Shown here: piece after piece, positions 19,190 to 28,351 of the stretch
Position numbering within the stretch: the first letter of the stretch is position 1
How the letters are laid out: the number at the start of each line of letters is the position of its first letter
From: Methylomicrobium sp. wino1
GTDB lineage: Bacteria > Pseudomonadota > Gammaproteobacteria > Methylococcales > Methylomonadaceae
NCBI RefSeq assembly: GCF_003932755.1
Contig: NZ_CP024202.1
Span: forward strand, 868,001-932,000
Direction: 5' to 3'
DNA: 64,000 bases
Notes under the pieces: generated by a model
Databases searched by the model: none
Seen by the model: only the letters and a program-made list of their open reading frames with translations
Told to the model about the DNA's origin: nothing
Translations under genes and position numbers: made by a program

Positions 19190-19652
19190 TTAAGTGTTAA
19201 ATGCCAATTTTTCTGCGTTTTTTGTCGATTCATCATATTCCCAAAACTCCACATCACTCGGCACTAGATGATTGTAAGTTCTCAAGTAGTACTCAGCAAG
19301 CGTTTCATTACGCTTATCGCTTCTGTCCTTAAGCACAAACATGATTTTTCTGTAATCTTCAGGGGCCACATAGAAATAGAACATGGCCTCATTCCATACG
19401 GTCATTTTGGCGCTAGGGACATTGTCACCAGACGTCCAGCGATGAGATTTACACTCAACTATTACTTTTTGTCTTTCACACCCTAAATCGAAGGCATGCT
19501 CTTTTTTAATAGTACCGACTCCTAACTAGTACTTTTAAATCGGGCATCAGCTCTAATCCTTGACTCGAAAAAAACTCTTTCGCAACAATCTAAAAATCAC
19601 GCCCAACGTGAGCATTGGATTTTGATCCTAACCTTTGAAATAGCTTATCCAT
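19190..19652 (-). pseudogene. PD-(D/E)XK-like nuclease-fold cassette gene, broken by a stop and a frameshift
   Basis: The original gene would start at the ATG at 19652 (MDKLFQRLGSKSNAHVGRDF). An in-frame TAG follows where a residue is expected before IVAKEFFSSQGLELMPDLKV. One extra base near 19525 then shifts the frame into GTIKKEHAFDLGCERQ, and the frame runs on through KVIVECKSHRWTSG, NVPSAKMTVWNEAMFYF and the end at 19190. The D...ECK pattern suggests a PD-(D/E)XK nuclease fold. The remaining 71-codon open frame from 19405 is the gene's tail. It lies directly 3' of the attC site at 19659, so it is a cassette. Confidence 0.7.
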
Positions 19653-19658
19653 TCTGGC

Positions 19659-19727
19659 ATTTAACGTTCCGCATAACCCGACTGAGCCGCATCACGGCGA
19701 AGGTCGGAGTTAATGCGGTTGTTGGAC
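19659..19727 (-). repeat. attC-like site bordering the IS91-like insertion
   Basis: The minus strand begins GTCCAAC (RYYYAAC) and ends GTTAAAT (GTTRRRY). Arms CCGCATTAACTCCGAC and GTCGGGTTATGCGG pair over about 14 bases. It separates the broken nuclease-like cassette from the IS91-like element. Confidence 0.75.
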
Positions 19728-20291
19728 GAAGCCGCTAACGCGGAGAAAAGAACCGTCGCTTGATTGACGATAAAATGTAACCTCACGCCCTCATTATACG
19801 AGGGAACATTCCACGACGAATCATGAGGTTACATGGCTATGACAACATCATCCGCGTTCGATTTCAAGCAAAACTATCAAACTCATCTCAAACATCTGAA
19901 ACTCAAGGGGCTTCAACCGAAGACGGTCGAGGCCTATTCCCGGGCCATTCGGCGCATCGGCGCGTATTTCGATGGACAAATCCATGATTTATCTGAAGCA
20001 CAATTGCTCGAGTATTTCTCCGATTTGCTGGCATCCCATTCTTGGAGCTCCGTGAAGCTGGATCTCTACGGGCTCAAGTTCTATTATCAACATGTGCTGC
20101 GCAAGCCTTGGGCGCATTTGGATTTGATCAAGCCGCCGAAGGGTCAAAGCTTGCCGGATATCGTCACGGTTGCAGAGGCGCAGCGTTTGTCTATGGCGAC
20201 CCGCTCGGTAAGTTACCGGGTGTTTTTTTTCACGCTCTATAGTCTGGGATTGCGCCTCGGTGAAGGCTTGCGGCTTCAGGTAGGCGATATT

Positions 20292-20337
20292 ACCTACATG
20301 GATGTAGGTAAGGGGCGTGAGCAGGAGCGGAAGCTTC
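20292..20337. repeat. 46-bp palindromic insert in the integrase gene
   Basis: Removing these bases restores GGC-GAT-ATT-GAT-GCT and joins the two integrase frames. The insert opens with the palindrome CCTACATGGATGTAGG, then GGGGCGTGAGCAGGAGCGGA. Similar CCTACATGGA text occurs in the repeats near 9712 and 32266, so it is probably a REP-like mobile unit. Confidence 0.7.
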
Positions 20338-20729
20338 GATGCTGAGCGGCAGCGTGTCCATATTCGGGATGCCAAAGGCAACAAGGACCGCCTGGTGTCG
20401 CTACCGGAAACGACATTGATTTTACTGCGCCGCTTTTGGCAAGTGCACCGCAATCCGGTGTTGCTGTTTCCCAGTCGCCAAGGCGGTCCGAAGTCGGCGC
20501 ATGCGGCCACTACCCCACTCGATCGTGGCGGCGTGCAAGTGACTTTGCGTAAAGTCGCCGAGGAATGCGGTCTAAAAAAAGATCACTCCGCACTGTTTAC
20601 GTCACTATCTACCCTTCCTGACTATGTCTTGTAAAGACTCGCCGATCTTGTATTCCCTGCAAACGTACCTCATTTTATCGATATAGTTTGAACTCCTTTC
20701 ATCAGCCCCGTGTAGGGGAGGAGTTCACC

Positions 20730-21968
20730 ATGAAATATCGTATCAATAACCAAGTCGTTTTATCGCAAATTCCCTTGGGCCCTCTTGCGGCTCATATTGG
20801 CTCATTTGCAGATTTCATCAGAGCTCAGGGTTATGCTCTGTATTCAATTCATCGGCAGGTTCGTCTTGCCGCGGACTTTAGTCAATGGCTTAAACTAAAG
20901 GACATTGAACTACACCGTATTTCCTCCGATCATCCGAAGCAGTATTTACGAGACCGCGCCCAGCAGGTGCAGTCATGTCGGGGTGATGCTGCGGCGCTCA
21001 GTCATCTCATTGACTTTTTGCGTGGTGAGGGTGTGATTCCCACCGAAAAAGTGTCGGAGCCTCGACTCACGCCGGCGGAGCACTGTACGCAGGCCTACGA
21101 GCAATACCTGCGCGAGGCGCGCGCCCTGTCCGAAGCAACGATTGTCAACTACGTGCCGTTCATCAGCCATTTTCTTGAGGATTGCTTCGGCGACGGACCG
21201 GTTACACTCTCAGACCTGTCTGCCCGTGACGTCGTGAGCTTTGTCCAGCGCCAAGCACAGCGGTTACAAAGTAAACGAGCCAAGCTCTTGACCAGTGCTT
21301 TGCGCTCCTTTCTGAAGTACGCCCACTATCGCGGTGAGATGTTGCTGGATTTGGCTGCGGCGGTTCCGGTTGTACCGAATTGGTCGATGCCATCGATTCC
21401 TCGCGCTATTTCGCCGGACCAAGTCAAGCAGTTGTTGGAAGGCATTGATCAGCGTACGGCGCTAGGACGTCGCGACTATGCCATTTTGCTGTTACTGGCT
21501 CGACTGGGATTACGGTCAAGCGAAGTGGCGTTTCTTGAACTCGATGCAATCGACTGGAACACCGGCACCTTCAGCGTGCGGACCAAGAGCAGTCAGCGCC
21601 ATGAATTTCCCTTACCCTTTGCGGTAGGTAAAGCGATCGCCGCCTATCTGCGGGATGGACGGCCGGTGAGTGCCAGTCGGCGTGTTTTTTTGCGCTCCAA
21701 GGCACCTATCCGCGGGTTCCGGGGTGCCAGTGCTGTTGGTTCTATCGTTCGTCATGCGCTTAAGCGCGCCGGGATCAAAGCACCCACTTACGGAACGCAT
21801 CAGTTTCGCCATGGCTTGGCCACCGAGATGCTGCGGCAGGGCGCCTCGCTAGGCGAGATTGGCGACGTGTTGGGTCATCGCCATTCCCAGACCACGATGA
21901 TTTATACCAAGGTCGATCTTGAGGCGTTGCGTACGCTGGCTCTACCCTGGCCGGGAGGTGCGCTATGA
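20730..21968 (+). CDS. ritA: RIT element tyrosine recombinase A
   Basis: About 412 residues from the ATG at 20730, which has GGGGAGGAG upstream; an upstream start at 20688 lacks support. It has an N-terminal core-binding domain (to about 230) and a catalytic domain with RLGLRSSEVAFLEL (Arg I), HQFRHGLATEML (His-x-x-Arg) and LGHRHSQTTMIYTK (His, Tyr nucleophile). All catalytic residues are present. It is the first gene of the trio, and its TGA overlaps the ATG at 21965 of ritB. Confidence 0.9.
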   Translation: MKYRINNQVVLSQIPLGPLAAHIGSFADFIRAQGYALYSIHRQVRLAADFSQWLKLKDIELHRISSDHPKQYLRDRAQQVQSCRGDAAALSHLIDFLRGEGVIPTEKVSEPRLTPAEHCTQAYEQYLREARALSEATIVNYVPFISHFLEDCFGDGPVTLSDLSARDVVSFVQRQAQRLQSKRAKLLTSALRSFLKYAHYRGEMLLDLAAAVPVVPNWSMPSIPRAISPDQVKQLLEGIDQRTALGRRDYAILLLLARLGLRSSEVAFLELDAIDWNTGTFSVRTKSSQRHEFPLPFAVGKAIAAYLRDGRPVSASRRVFLRSKAPIRGFRGASAVGSIVRHALKRAGIKAPTYGTHQFRHGLATEMLRQGASLGEIGDVLGHRHSQTTMIYTKVDLEALRTLALPWPGGAL

Positions 21969-22909
21969 ACACGCTTCGGCAAGCCGTTGCCGAGTAGTTG
22001 ACCATGCGGCGTAATCTAGGTTTCCAATTGCGGGAAGCGGGCAAAGCATTACTTGATTTTGTCACCTTTATGGAGCAACAGCACGCACCCTATATCACCC
22101 AGGCGTTAGCGCTTGCCTGGGCGCAACAAGCCGTGAATGCTCAACCCACCTATTGGGCACAGCGATTGAGCATCGTCCGTGGATTTGCCCGTTATCGCAG
22201 TTCGATTGATCCACGCACGCAGATTCCAGTGCCCGGTTTATTACCGTTCAAGCCAAAGCGAGCTCGGCCCTATCTCTACTCAAATGAAGAGATCACCAAC
22301 TTACTGCATGCCGCGCTAAAAATGCCGCATCGTTATAAAAACGGTGCTTTGCTGCCCTGGGTCTACTATTGCCTATTCGGACTGCTAAGCGTCTCAGGCC
22401 TACGCCTCAACGAAGCACGCAACCTTCAGCTTCAAGATGTCGATCTTGATGCCGGGGTGTTGACGATCCGCAACGCCAAGTTCGGTAAAACCCGTCTGGT
22501 GCCCATCCATGCCTCAACCTGCGAGGTGCTGGCAGACTATATCGCCAGACGCGAACGTCATTGGGCAGGGAGGCCTGTGTCTTCTTTCTTGTTTGTCTCC
22601 AGTTGGGGCAATCGGTTGGACAATGGCCAGATCCATCGCGCTTTCTATGCATTGTCTCGGCAAATCGGGTTGCGCAACGCAACCGACCGTCACGGCCCAC
22701 GTTTGCATGACTTGAGACACCGCTTTGCAACGAATACGCTAGTGAACTGGTATTGCCATGATCAGGATCCCGAGCGCCGCCTGCCCTTGTTGTCGGCCTA
22801 CCTCGGCCATGTTCACGTTGCCGATACGCAGTGGTATTTAGAGAGTGCGCCGGAGCTGATGCGGGAGGCGATGCGCCGCCTTGAGCAGCACTGGGAGGAC
22901 CGGTCATGA
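21965..22909 (+). CDS. ritB: RIT element tyrosine recombinase B, with an early in-frame stop
   Basis: The natural start is probably the ATG at 21965, overlapping the ritA stop. That frame reads MNTLRQAVAE, then TAG at 21995-21997, then LTMRRNLGFQLREAG and onward without a break. The stop stands where RitB relatives usually have a Tyr, so it looks like a point mutation. Restarting at TTG 21998 or ATG 22004 would give about 301 residues. The catalytic set is otherwise complete: SGLRLNEARNL, LHDLRHRFATNTL and YLGHVHVADTQWYLE. It may be functional through re-initiation, or dead. Confidence 0.8.
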
Positions 22910-23904
22910 CCACTGCCAACAGTTTAGCGCCCCTATTGGAGCGTTTCTTTACCCAACGTTTGATGCAGCAGCGCCAGGCGAGTCCTCATACTATCCGCTC
23001 TTATCAAGATACCTTCCGTCAATTCCTGATCTTCGCACAACAGCGCTTGCATCAACCGCCGTCACGCCTTAATGTCGAGCAGATTGATGCCCCGTTGATT
23101 GTAGCATTTCTGGATGAACTGGAAAAACAGCGTGGACTAACCGTCCGCAGCCGTAATTTACGGCTCACGGCAATCCATTCCTTCTTTCGTTACGCAGCCT
23201 TCGAACTGCCTACTCATGCCGCCCAGATCCAGAGAGTGCTTGCCATCCCCAGCAAGCGCTTCGTACATACCTTGGTCAGTTTTTTCAGCCGTCCGGAAGT
23301 TGATGCGTTACTCGCCGCCCCCGATTGCAGCACTTGGTCCGGGCGGCGCGACCATGCGTTCATGCTGACGGCAGTACAGACGGGTTTGCGGTTATCCGAG
23401 ATGACCGGACTCAAACGTGAGGACCTTGTCTTGGGAGTCGGCGCTCATGTGCGGGTAATCGGTAAGGGCCGAAAGGAACGCTGTATTCCTCTGGCAAGAT
23501 CGACACTCTCCGTATTAAAAGCCTGGCTGCGAGAACCACAACGAGGTGATGAGGGTGTGCTGTTTCCCAACGCGAGAGGCAACCGACTCAGTGTCCATGG
23601 CGTTCAGTACCTGCTGAACAAGCATCGCCAGGCGGCCTGCAATGTGTGTCCTTCACTTGGACAAAAGCGTGTCACTGTCCACCGATTGAGGCACACCATG
23701 GCCATGGACTTACTGCAAGCGGGTGTTGATCGCTCTGTGATTGCCTTGTGGCTCGGACATGAATCTGTCGAGACAACCCAGATTTATCTGGAGGCAACAC
23801 TCGCGATGAAAGAGCAGGCACTCGCCAGGACGACACCTCCACAGGGCAAGTTGGAGCGTTATCATCCCGGTGATAAATTACTCAATTTTCTCAACAGTCT
23901 CTAG
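22906..23904 (+). CDS. ritC: RIT element tyrosine recombinase C
   Basis: 332 residues; the ATG overlaps the ritB stop (ATGA). It has an N-terminal SAM-like domain (PHTIRSYQDTFRQFLIF), then TGLRLSEMTGLKR, VHRLRHTMAMDLLQAG and WLGHESVETTQIYLEA, giving the full R-H-R-H-Y set. It completes the order and size pattern expected of a RIT trio. The three proteins are thought to act together on the element ends. Confidence 0.9.
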   Translation: MTTANSLAPLLERFFTQRLMQQRQASPHTIRSYQDTFRQFLIFAQQRLHQPPSRLNVEQIDAPLIVAFLDELEKQRGLTVRSRNLRLTAIHSFFRYAAFELPTHAAQIQRVLAIPSKRFVHTLVSFFSRPEVDALLAAPDCSTWSGRRDHAFMLTAVQTGLRLSEMTGLKREDLVLGVGAHVRVIGKGRKERCIPLARSTLSVLKAWLREPQRGDEGVLFPNARGNRLSVHGVQYLLNKHRQAACNVCPSLGQKRVTVHRLRHTMAMDLLQAGVDRSVIALWLGHESVETTQIYLEATLAMKEQALARTTPPQGKLERYHPGDKLLNFLNSL

Positions 23905-24231
23905 CCGAAAACTATGTCGGGTACTCGGATAAGTCTTCAGGTGACATGAGTAGCAAATTCCGAACATGCCTCCAGAGTCTTTAATGTTACTCGACATAGT
24001 CAGCAAGGGAAGATAGTGACGACTATGTCGTTCAAGACATACACGGCACAGCTATGCCACCCATCTGATTGAAGCCGGCGTCGACCTGCTCGAAGTCCAA
24101 AAAATTCTCGGTCACCACAGTATTCTGGCCACCGCTCGGTATACCCATTTGACCGACGGTACTGGCCGCAATGCCGGCCAACTCATCAATGCCTTGATGG
24201 ACGGCTTTGTCATCGACTGGAGGACCGTCCA

Positions 24232-25377
24232 ATGATCCGCCTCTCGTCTATGATCGAAACCTTTGAAGCCGAGTTGCGGAAACAGTACTCGGGCTCGCTC
24301 TTACCCAGCCATTTGAACGCGCTGGCCGCCATGAAACAGTGCCGCACTACGCACAGCCCCGTGATGCAGACACGATGCGAGGACTGCGTTCACCAAGACT
24401 TCATCCCGCACTCCTGCGGGCATCGCCATTGTCCGCATTGCCAACAGCACGAGAGCCAACAATGGCTGGAGCGGCAACTCAAAAAACAGGTGCCGGCCGA
24501 GTATTTCCTCATCACCTTTACCCTGCCGAAGGAGTTCAGAGTTCTGGCCTGGCAACAGCAACGCACCCTGTACGACTTGATGATGCGCTGCAGTTGGGAA
24601 ACGCTGAACACGTTTGCCCACAACGATGTGCAGCTTAAGGGCAACGCCGGGGCGATCTCGGTACTGCACACCCATTCCCGCCGGCTCGATTACCACCCGC
24701 ATGTGCATGTCGTCATGCAGGCCGCCGCCATCGATACCGAACGGCGGCTGTGGCGAACCAAGACCGGTAAGCGCCAAAGCAAAAAGCCCAACCCAAGTCA
24801 AAACGGCACCGGTTATTTGTTCAATCACAAGGCCCTGGCCAAAGTGTTCCGCGCAAAATTACTCGACGCCATCAACCAGGAAGGCTTGGCACTGCCGGAA
24901 CGGTATCCCGAAACCTTGGTCGTCAACGTCAAGTCGGTCGGTAACGGCGACAAGGCGTTGGTCTATCTTGGGCGTTACCTGTACAAAGGCGTCATCCAGG
25001 AGAAGGACATCATCGCCTGTCAAGACGGCCAGGTGACCTTTCGTTACCAAGACAGCAAGACCCAACAAACGCAAACCCGTACTATGCCGGGTGCCGAGTT
25101 TCTCTGGTTGATGCTGCGTCACATCTTACCGAAAGGCTTTCGGCGGACGCGCAACTTCGGTTTCTTGCATCCCAATAGCAAACGCTTGATCAGCCTGTTA
25201 CAACTGCTACTCGGCGTCAATCCGAATCAGGCCTTGGCTTGGCTGAAAAAACGCCCGGCACTGAAATGCCCGTGTTGCGGCGGTAATATGCGCATCGTGA
25301 AAACGCGCATACCGAAGGTATTATTCTGTAAAACTCAGCCACCGGCTAAAAACCCAAAGGTAACCTCGGTTATGTAA
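24232..25377 (+). CDS. IS91-family HUH transposase
   Basis: 381 residues. A zinc-finger-like N-terminus (CEDC, then [11 protein letters not shown], about 48-71) is followed by the HUH motif in YHPHVHVV (about 155) and the tyrosine motif YLGRYLYKG (about 245). A second cysteine cluster, CPCCGG, is near the C-terminus. The enzyme nicks and joins single-stranded DNA in rolling-circle transposition. It overlaps the stop of the broken integrase gene, so the two were translationally coupled. Confidence 0.92.
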   Translation: MIRLSSMIETFEAELRKQYSGSLLPSHLNALAAMKQCRTTHSPVMQTRCEDCVHQDFIPHSCGHRHCPHCQQHESQQWLERQLKKQVPAEYFLITFTLPKEFRVLAWQQQRTLYDLMMRCSWETLNTFAHNDVQLKGNAGAISVLHTHSRRLDYHPHVHVVMQAAAIDTERRLWRTKTGKRQSKKPNPSQNGTGYLFNHKALAKVFRAKLLDAINQEGLALPERYPETLVVNVKSVGNGDKALVYLGRYLYKGVIQEKDIIACQDGQVTFRYQDSKTQQTQTRTMPGAEFLWLMLRHILPKGFRRTRNFGFLHPNSKRLISLLQLLLGVNPNQALAWLKKRPALKCPCCGGNMRIVKTRIPKVLFCKTQPPAKNPKVTSVM

Positions 25378-25619
25378 CCGACCCGCAGGTTCGGCTTGGT
25401 CAGCATCGGCATTCGGCGGCCGAGGACGTCGCTCGGGCCAAAATCAGGCTATAATGCGTCTAAATGCATTGCCTTTGAAACCCTGTTGCAGCAACGGCAA
25501 CGGTTTTAGGTTTAAATGAGGCGCCGCCGCTCACAAAGAGCCGCGGTGCCTCAAAACGGCAAAAAGCTATTTTCTTATCTAAAGCATCCAACCCACTCTG
25601 AATCAACCGGGCCGGGCTT

Positions 25620-25682
25620 GTCCAACAAACGGTTCAGATTTTGGTTCGCGTTGCTCACAAAATCTAACCTTATTCGTTAGAT
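25620..25682 (-). repeat. attC-like site of the PD-(D/E)XK-like cassette
   Basis: The minus strand begins ATCTAAC and ends GTTGGAC, both matching the core-site consensus. Internal arms AGATTTTG and CAAAATCT pair perfectly. The stop codon of the gene at 25670 lies just inside the first core box. Confidence 0.75.
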
Positions 25683-26410
25683 TTTCTTTCTATGCAAATG
25701 ATGCCGTACACGATGTGATGATTCTCTTCTAACTCAATAACAGGTTGCCCATTTTCATCCACCTCAGATGCGGCCTCCGCGTTGGATAGGCGTGGAAAGT
25801 TAGCCAAAGTATCGAGGGTCAAGGTGGCGCAAGTAATTGCAGAACAATAGTTATTAGCCTCCGATTGAAAGTGCTTTGTCTTTTCTGCAATAAAGCTGCT
25901 TGCCTCTTCCTTTGTTACCGATTTCTTATCATGCAAAAAGAAAGTTAACAGTCCGTAATTGATTTGGTTCAGTTTCTTCGGATCTGTCAATTCCATGAAC
26001 TCTTTATTTCTGTCCAAATCTTTAACTAACAGTTCATCTCGTTGGTCGAAGTTTTTTACCTCAATGATTGCTACTGTCTCAGGAAAATATGCGGCTTGTC
26101 TGTATATGACGATATCAACGGAGCCTTCCTCTCCTTTTTCCTTTGATGCTCGCCCGTAAACATTCTTCGGTGTGTAAGGCAAAGGCATAACTGGAAAAGC
26201 GCGTGTAGCGACATCTTTTGTTTGTTCCTCAAAACGAACAATACAGCTTCCTGAACCCAGCTTCTCTGATAAGAATTTGCCTAGCATGATCGTTGTCAAA
26301 TATTCCGGCTTCATCGACACGTATGGCGTGTCATTTGTCGCGAATGCCAAAAGCCAAGACTGGTATAGCCCATCCTTCACTGCATCAAGTAATTCTTTTT
26401 TTGTGAACAC
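25670..26410 (-). CDS. PD-(D/E)XK-like nuclease-fold cassette protein (predicted)
   Basis: 246 residues. The central stretch GSVDIVIYRQ followed by ETVAIIEVKNF gives the D...E-x-K arrangement of PD-(D/E)XK enzymes (about residues 93-120). The rest is mixed helical, with no membrane segment or signal. I do not recognise a named family. As an integron cassette gene with a nuclease fold it may be a defence effector or a restriction-like enzyme; that is inference. Confidence 0.65.
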   Translation of the reverse strand: MFTKKELLDAVKDGLYQSWLLAFATNDTPYVSMKPEYLTTIMLGKFLSEKLGSGSCIVRFEEQTKDVATRAFPVMPLPYTPKNVYGRASKEKGEEGSVDIVIYRQAAYFPETVAIIEVKNFDQRDELLVKDLDRNKEFMELTDPKKLNQINYGLLTFFLHDKKSVTKEEASSFIAEKTKHFQSEANNYCSAITCATLTLDTLANFPRLSNAEAASEVDENGQPVIELEENHHIVYGIICIERKSNE

Positions 26411-26430
26411 GCCGAGTATGCTTCCTGAAA

Positions 26431-26500
26431 ATCTAACGCCAAGCTCACCCGACCAAAAACCGCTACGCGGTTTTTGGTCGGGTGAGGCGCATGGTTAGGC
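26431..26500 (-). repeat. attC site with near-perfect hairpin
   Basis: The 70-bp site, minus strand GCCTAAC to GTTAGAT, has arms CACCCGACCAAAAACCGC and GCGGTTTTTGGTCGGGTG separated by TA. It abuts the stop of the next cassette gene at 26501. It is the clearest attC in the window. Confidence 0.85.
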
Positions 26501-27457
26501 TTATTTGCCAAATAAATCTTGTTGCGATTCTGCATATTTCTTTGACTGTTTATAGGCTTTTCCTTGAGGTGTTTGCAATGATTGGGTTGAATCATATTTA
26601 CCTATTACGGTAGTTACAGCATACCCAGTAATAACAATTTCGCCAGTCTCATCGAGTTTTCTTTGTATTTCAAGGACACAAGTAATTGTACTGCCATTTT
26701 GAAATGCAACCTGCTTTGATTGTACTTGATACCGAAAATCGCCATCAGACATTGCGAATGTGATTACCTCATCCTCATAAATTCCTTTCCACTTATAATT
26801 TCCTGCCTTAAGAACTGGAGATACTATTTCAATCTCTGCATCTTCAATATTTATAGGCTTTAATGCCTTTGAGTATATTATGAAAAATCTAAATGCGTCT
26901 CTATCGATATTTATTGACGGGCTGACAGGGATATTTTCAAAATTCAGATGAGTGTATGAAACATTTGAAATTTTTTCATACCTTATTGCTTTCTCATAAA
27001 AGTTAGATCTTCTTACAAGAACCTTTGAACTTTTAACTACCTCATCAGATATGATCTCCAATGCCTCTTGATTTTCCTTATCTTCTTTAAGTTTCTTTAG
27101 CTCTAGTTTAAGTTTTTCAATATTTAACCTAGCTTCTTCAGTTTGTAATTCAAGCAACTTCTCATCTGCGGCATTACGTTCGGAATCGGTTGGCGGATAT
27201 CTTGACATGACTAATGCAAGCACTGCGACTACCAATGCCACTTGTGGAGTACCCAGAAAATTCCATACTTCCTTTAACCCTCCTTCAGAAAATGCTTCAG
27301 ATTCAACGTTGCATTTAATGCCGAGGATTTCAGAACATTCTTTAAAAAGAGCTAATAACTCCCTTTCACAATCGTTTCTTACTAACGCATCCATAGAATG
27401 AGAGTCATCACTAAAAAAGTAATGAAGCTCAAATTTTTGGAGACATCTAGATTCCAT
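26501..27457 (-). CDS. Cassette-encoded membrane protein with coiled coil, unknown function
   Basis: 318 residues; the ATG at 27457 follows AAGGAAAG. An N-terminal soluble part of about 70 residues is followed by one hydrophobic segment (VALVVAVLALVMS, about 75-88), a strong coiled coil (about 95-140, EEARLNIEKLKLELKKLKED), and a C-terminal beta-rich domain. No family recognised. One membrane helix plus a coiled coil suits a membrane-associated oligomer, possibly an effector, but nothing in the sequence proves a role. It lies in its own cassette between two attC sites. Confidence 0.75.
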   Translation of the reverse strand: MESRCLQKFELHYFFSDDSHSMDALVRNDCERELLALFKECSEILGIKCNVESEAFSEGGLKEVWNFLGTPQVALVVAVLALVMSRYPPTDSERNAADEKLLELQTEEARLNIEKLKLELKKLKEDKENQEALEIISDEVVKSSKVLVRRSNFYEKAIRYEKISNVSYTHLNFENIPVSPSINIDRDAFRFFIIYSKALKPINIEDAEIEIVSPVLKAGNYKWKGIYEDEVITFAMSDGDFRYQVQSKQVAFQNGSTITCVLEIQRKLDETGEIVITGYAVTTVIGKYDSTQSLQTPQGKAYKQSKKYAESQQDLFGK

Positions 27458-27473
27458 CGCATCTTTCCTTATA

Positions 27474-27565
27474 GCCTAACGTAGAGCTAACCGGGCGCGG
27501 CACGGAAAGCTGAAAAAAAATAAAGCCGCATTATAACCGCGCTCCGGTTGAGCGCCATGTTAGGC
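27474..27565 (-). repeat. attC site of the Cap15-like cassette
   Basis: 92 bases. The minus strand begins GCCTAAC and ends GTTAGGC, both exact consensus. Internal arms CAACCGGAGCGCGG and CCGCGCCCGGTTAG pair. The TAA stop of the 27560 gene is inside the first core box. Confidence 0.85.
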
Positions 27566-28177
27566 ATAATTTTTAGGCTTCAAATTGATAGCACCTTGTC
27601 GAATACTGTCACTCGTAAAGTACGTCAGTTTAAATTCCGATGGCTTGTTCTTGAACAGCTTGCTGTCCATGCTAATAGTTGCAATTACATTCCTCGGTTC
27701 TTCTTGTCCATTTACAGGAGTAAAAAAATACATAGCATTAAATGACAGCCTCTTTGTATTTGTACCACTTACTACAAAGGGTGCATCTTGTTCGTATCGC
27801 GAAACACCACCGTCTTCCCATTTAAAAATAAGGTGAATAGTGGAAAATTGCTGATTTATTGAAACCAACGAGGCGGTGTGATTTGAGCAAACAGGAATAA
27901 TATTACCTGTATTATCTCGAGTTATTATCGTTTCGCTGCCAGTGCCTGCCCATTCGCCATTTAGATCTGGGACTTGAACAAGCCAACCATAGAACCATTT
28001 CCATTTCCATTTCCAAAAAAAGTGGTCAAATGCTAGTAATAAAGCTGAAAGGTTGAAAGATATAATTGCGAAGCTCTCAAAGATTGCTTTCTCTACTGTG
28101 CCTTGATGAAACCAAGATACAATCAGTGTGATAACCCCAACTAAGGCTAGTAAAACTTTCTGTTGATATTAGTTCAT
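27560..28177 (-). pseudogene. Cap15-like transmembrane beta-barrel protein with a stop at codon 3
   Basis: An ATG at 28177 with GGAG nine bases upstream is followed by AAC and then TAA. The same frame then runs open for 203 codons to 27560. It encodes two membrane helices (VLLALVGVITLIVSW and FAIISFNLSALLLAF) and a C-terminal beta-barrel-like domain beginning VPDLNGEWAGTGSE and ending KLTYFTSDSIRQGAINLKP. Size and layout fit the Cap15 family of CBASS effectors, which bind cyclic dinucleotides and damage the membrane. No CD-NTase gene is present here. The next initiation codon in frame is a TTG at 27868, after the membrane part, so the intact product would need read-through. Family assignment is moderate. 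Confidence 0.55.
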
Positions 28178-28351
28178 ATAGGTAAAACTCCGGATTCAGG
28201 TGCATTAATGCCTAACTATAATTAGACATCCTAAATGACGCAAAATATTGCGTCAAACAGCTGCCCAATTCGGTTTTAAAAAATTAAAATCATAAAAATT
28301 TCAATTAGTTGTAAAAAACAACCTTTCCTAATAAAAATACAAAACACGTCA
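28178..28351. promoter_or_regulatory. Possible attI / divergent promoter region
   Basis: This AT-rich region lies between the truncated integrase gene (plus) and the first cassette (minus), where an integron keeps attI and the cassette promoter. It contains a perfect palindrome, TGACGCAAAATATTGCGTCA, at 28235-28254. I cannot point to the crossover site itself. Confidence 0.4.

Larger units (their letters stand above)
20601..24020. mobile_element. Recombinase-In-Trio (RIT) element
   Basis: Three adjacent plus-strand tyrosine recombinases (ritA, ritB, ritC) with ATGA overlaps are framed by inverted ends. The left end at 20601 reads GTCACTATCTACCCTTCCTG and the right end, read inward from 24020, GTCACTATCTTCCCTTGCTG; both continue ACTATGTC. 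Further CTATGTCG copies near 23912 and 24023 may be extra recombinase-binding sites. It interrupts the IS91-associated integrase gene. Confidence 0.88.
19833..24235 (+). pseudogene. IS91-associated tyrosine recombinase, interrupted by a 46-bp insert and by a RIT element
   Basis: Three pieces encode one integrase. Piece 1 is 19833-20291: SAM-like N-terminal domain and catalytic Arg in SLGLRLGEGLRL. Piece 2 is 20338-20600: HIRDAKGNKDRLVSLP to EECGLKKDHS. Piece 3 is about 24035-24235: [33 protein letters not shown] with the catalytic Tyr, ending at the TGA that overlaps the transposase ATG. Pieces 1 and 2 are separated by a 46-bp palindromic insert that shifts the frame, and pieces 2 and 3 by the 3.4-kb RIT element. 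The protein cannot be made intact. Confidence 0.85.
19728..25619. mobile_element. IS91-like element with tyrosine recombinase and HUH transposase, carrying a nested RIT element
   Basis: The interval lies exactly between two attC sites. It carries an integrase gene (now broken) followed by an IS91-type transposase whose start overlaps the integrase stop (ATGA). Such recombinase plus HUH pairs are a known IS91-family arrangement. The outer boundaries are inferred from the attC sites: GGACGAAGCC on the left and GGGCTTGTCC on the right. The bases 25378-25619 contain no gene and probably hold the transposon terminus. Confidence 0.65.

Noticed and set aside
19130-19200. Possible further attC between brnT and the broken nuclease-like gene
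   Set aside because: A first core box (ATTTAAC) is present at the gene end, but I found no matching second box or paired arms.
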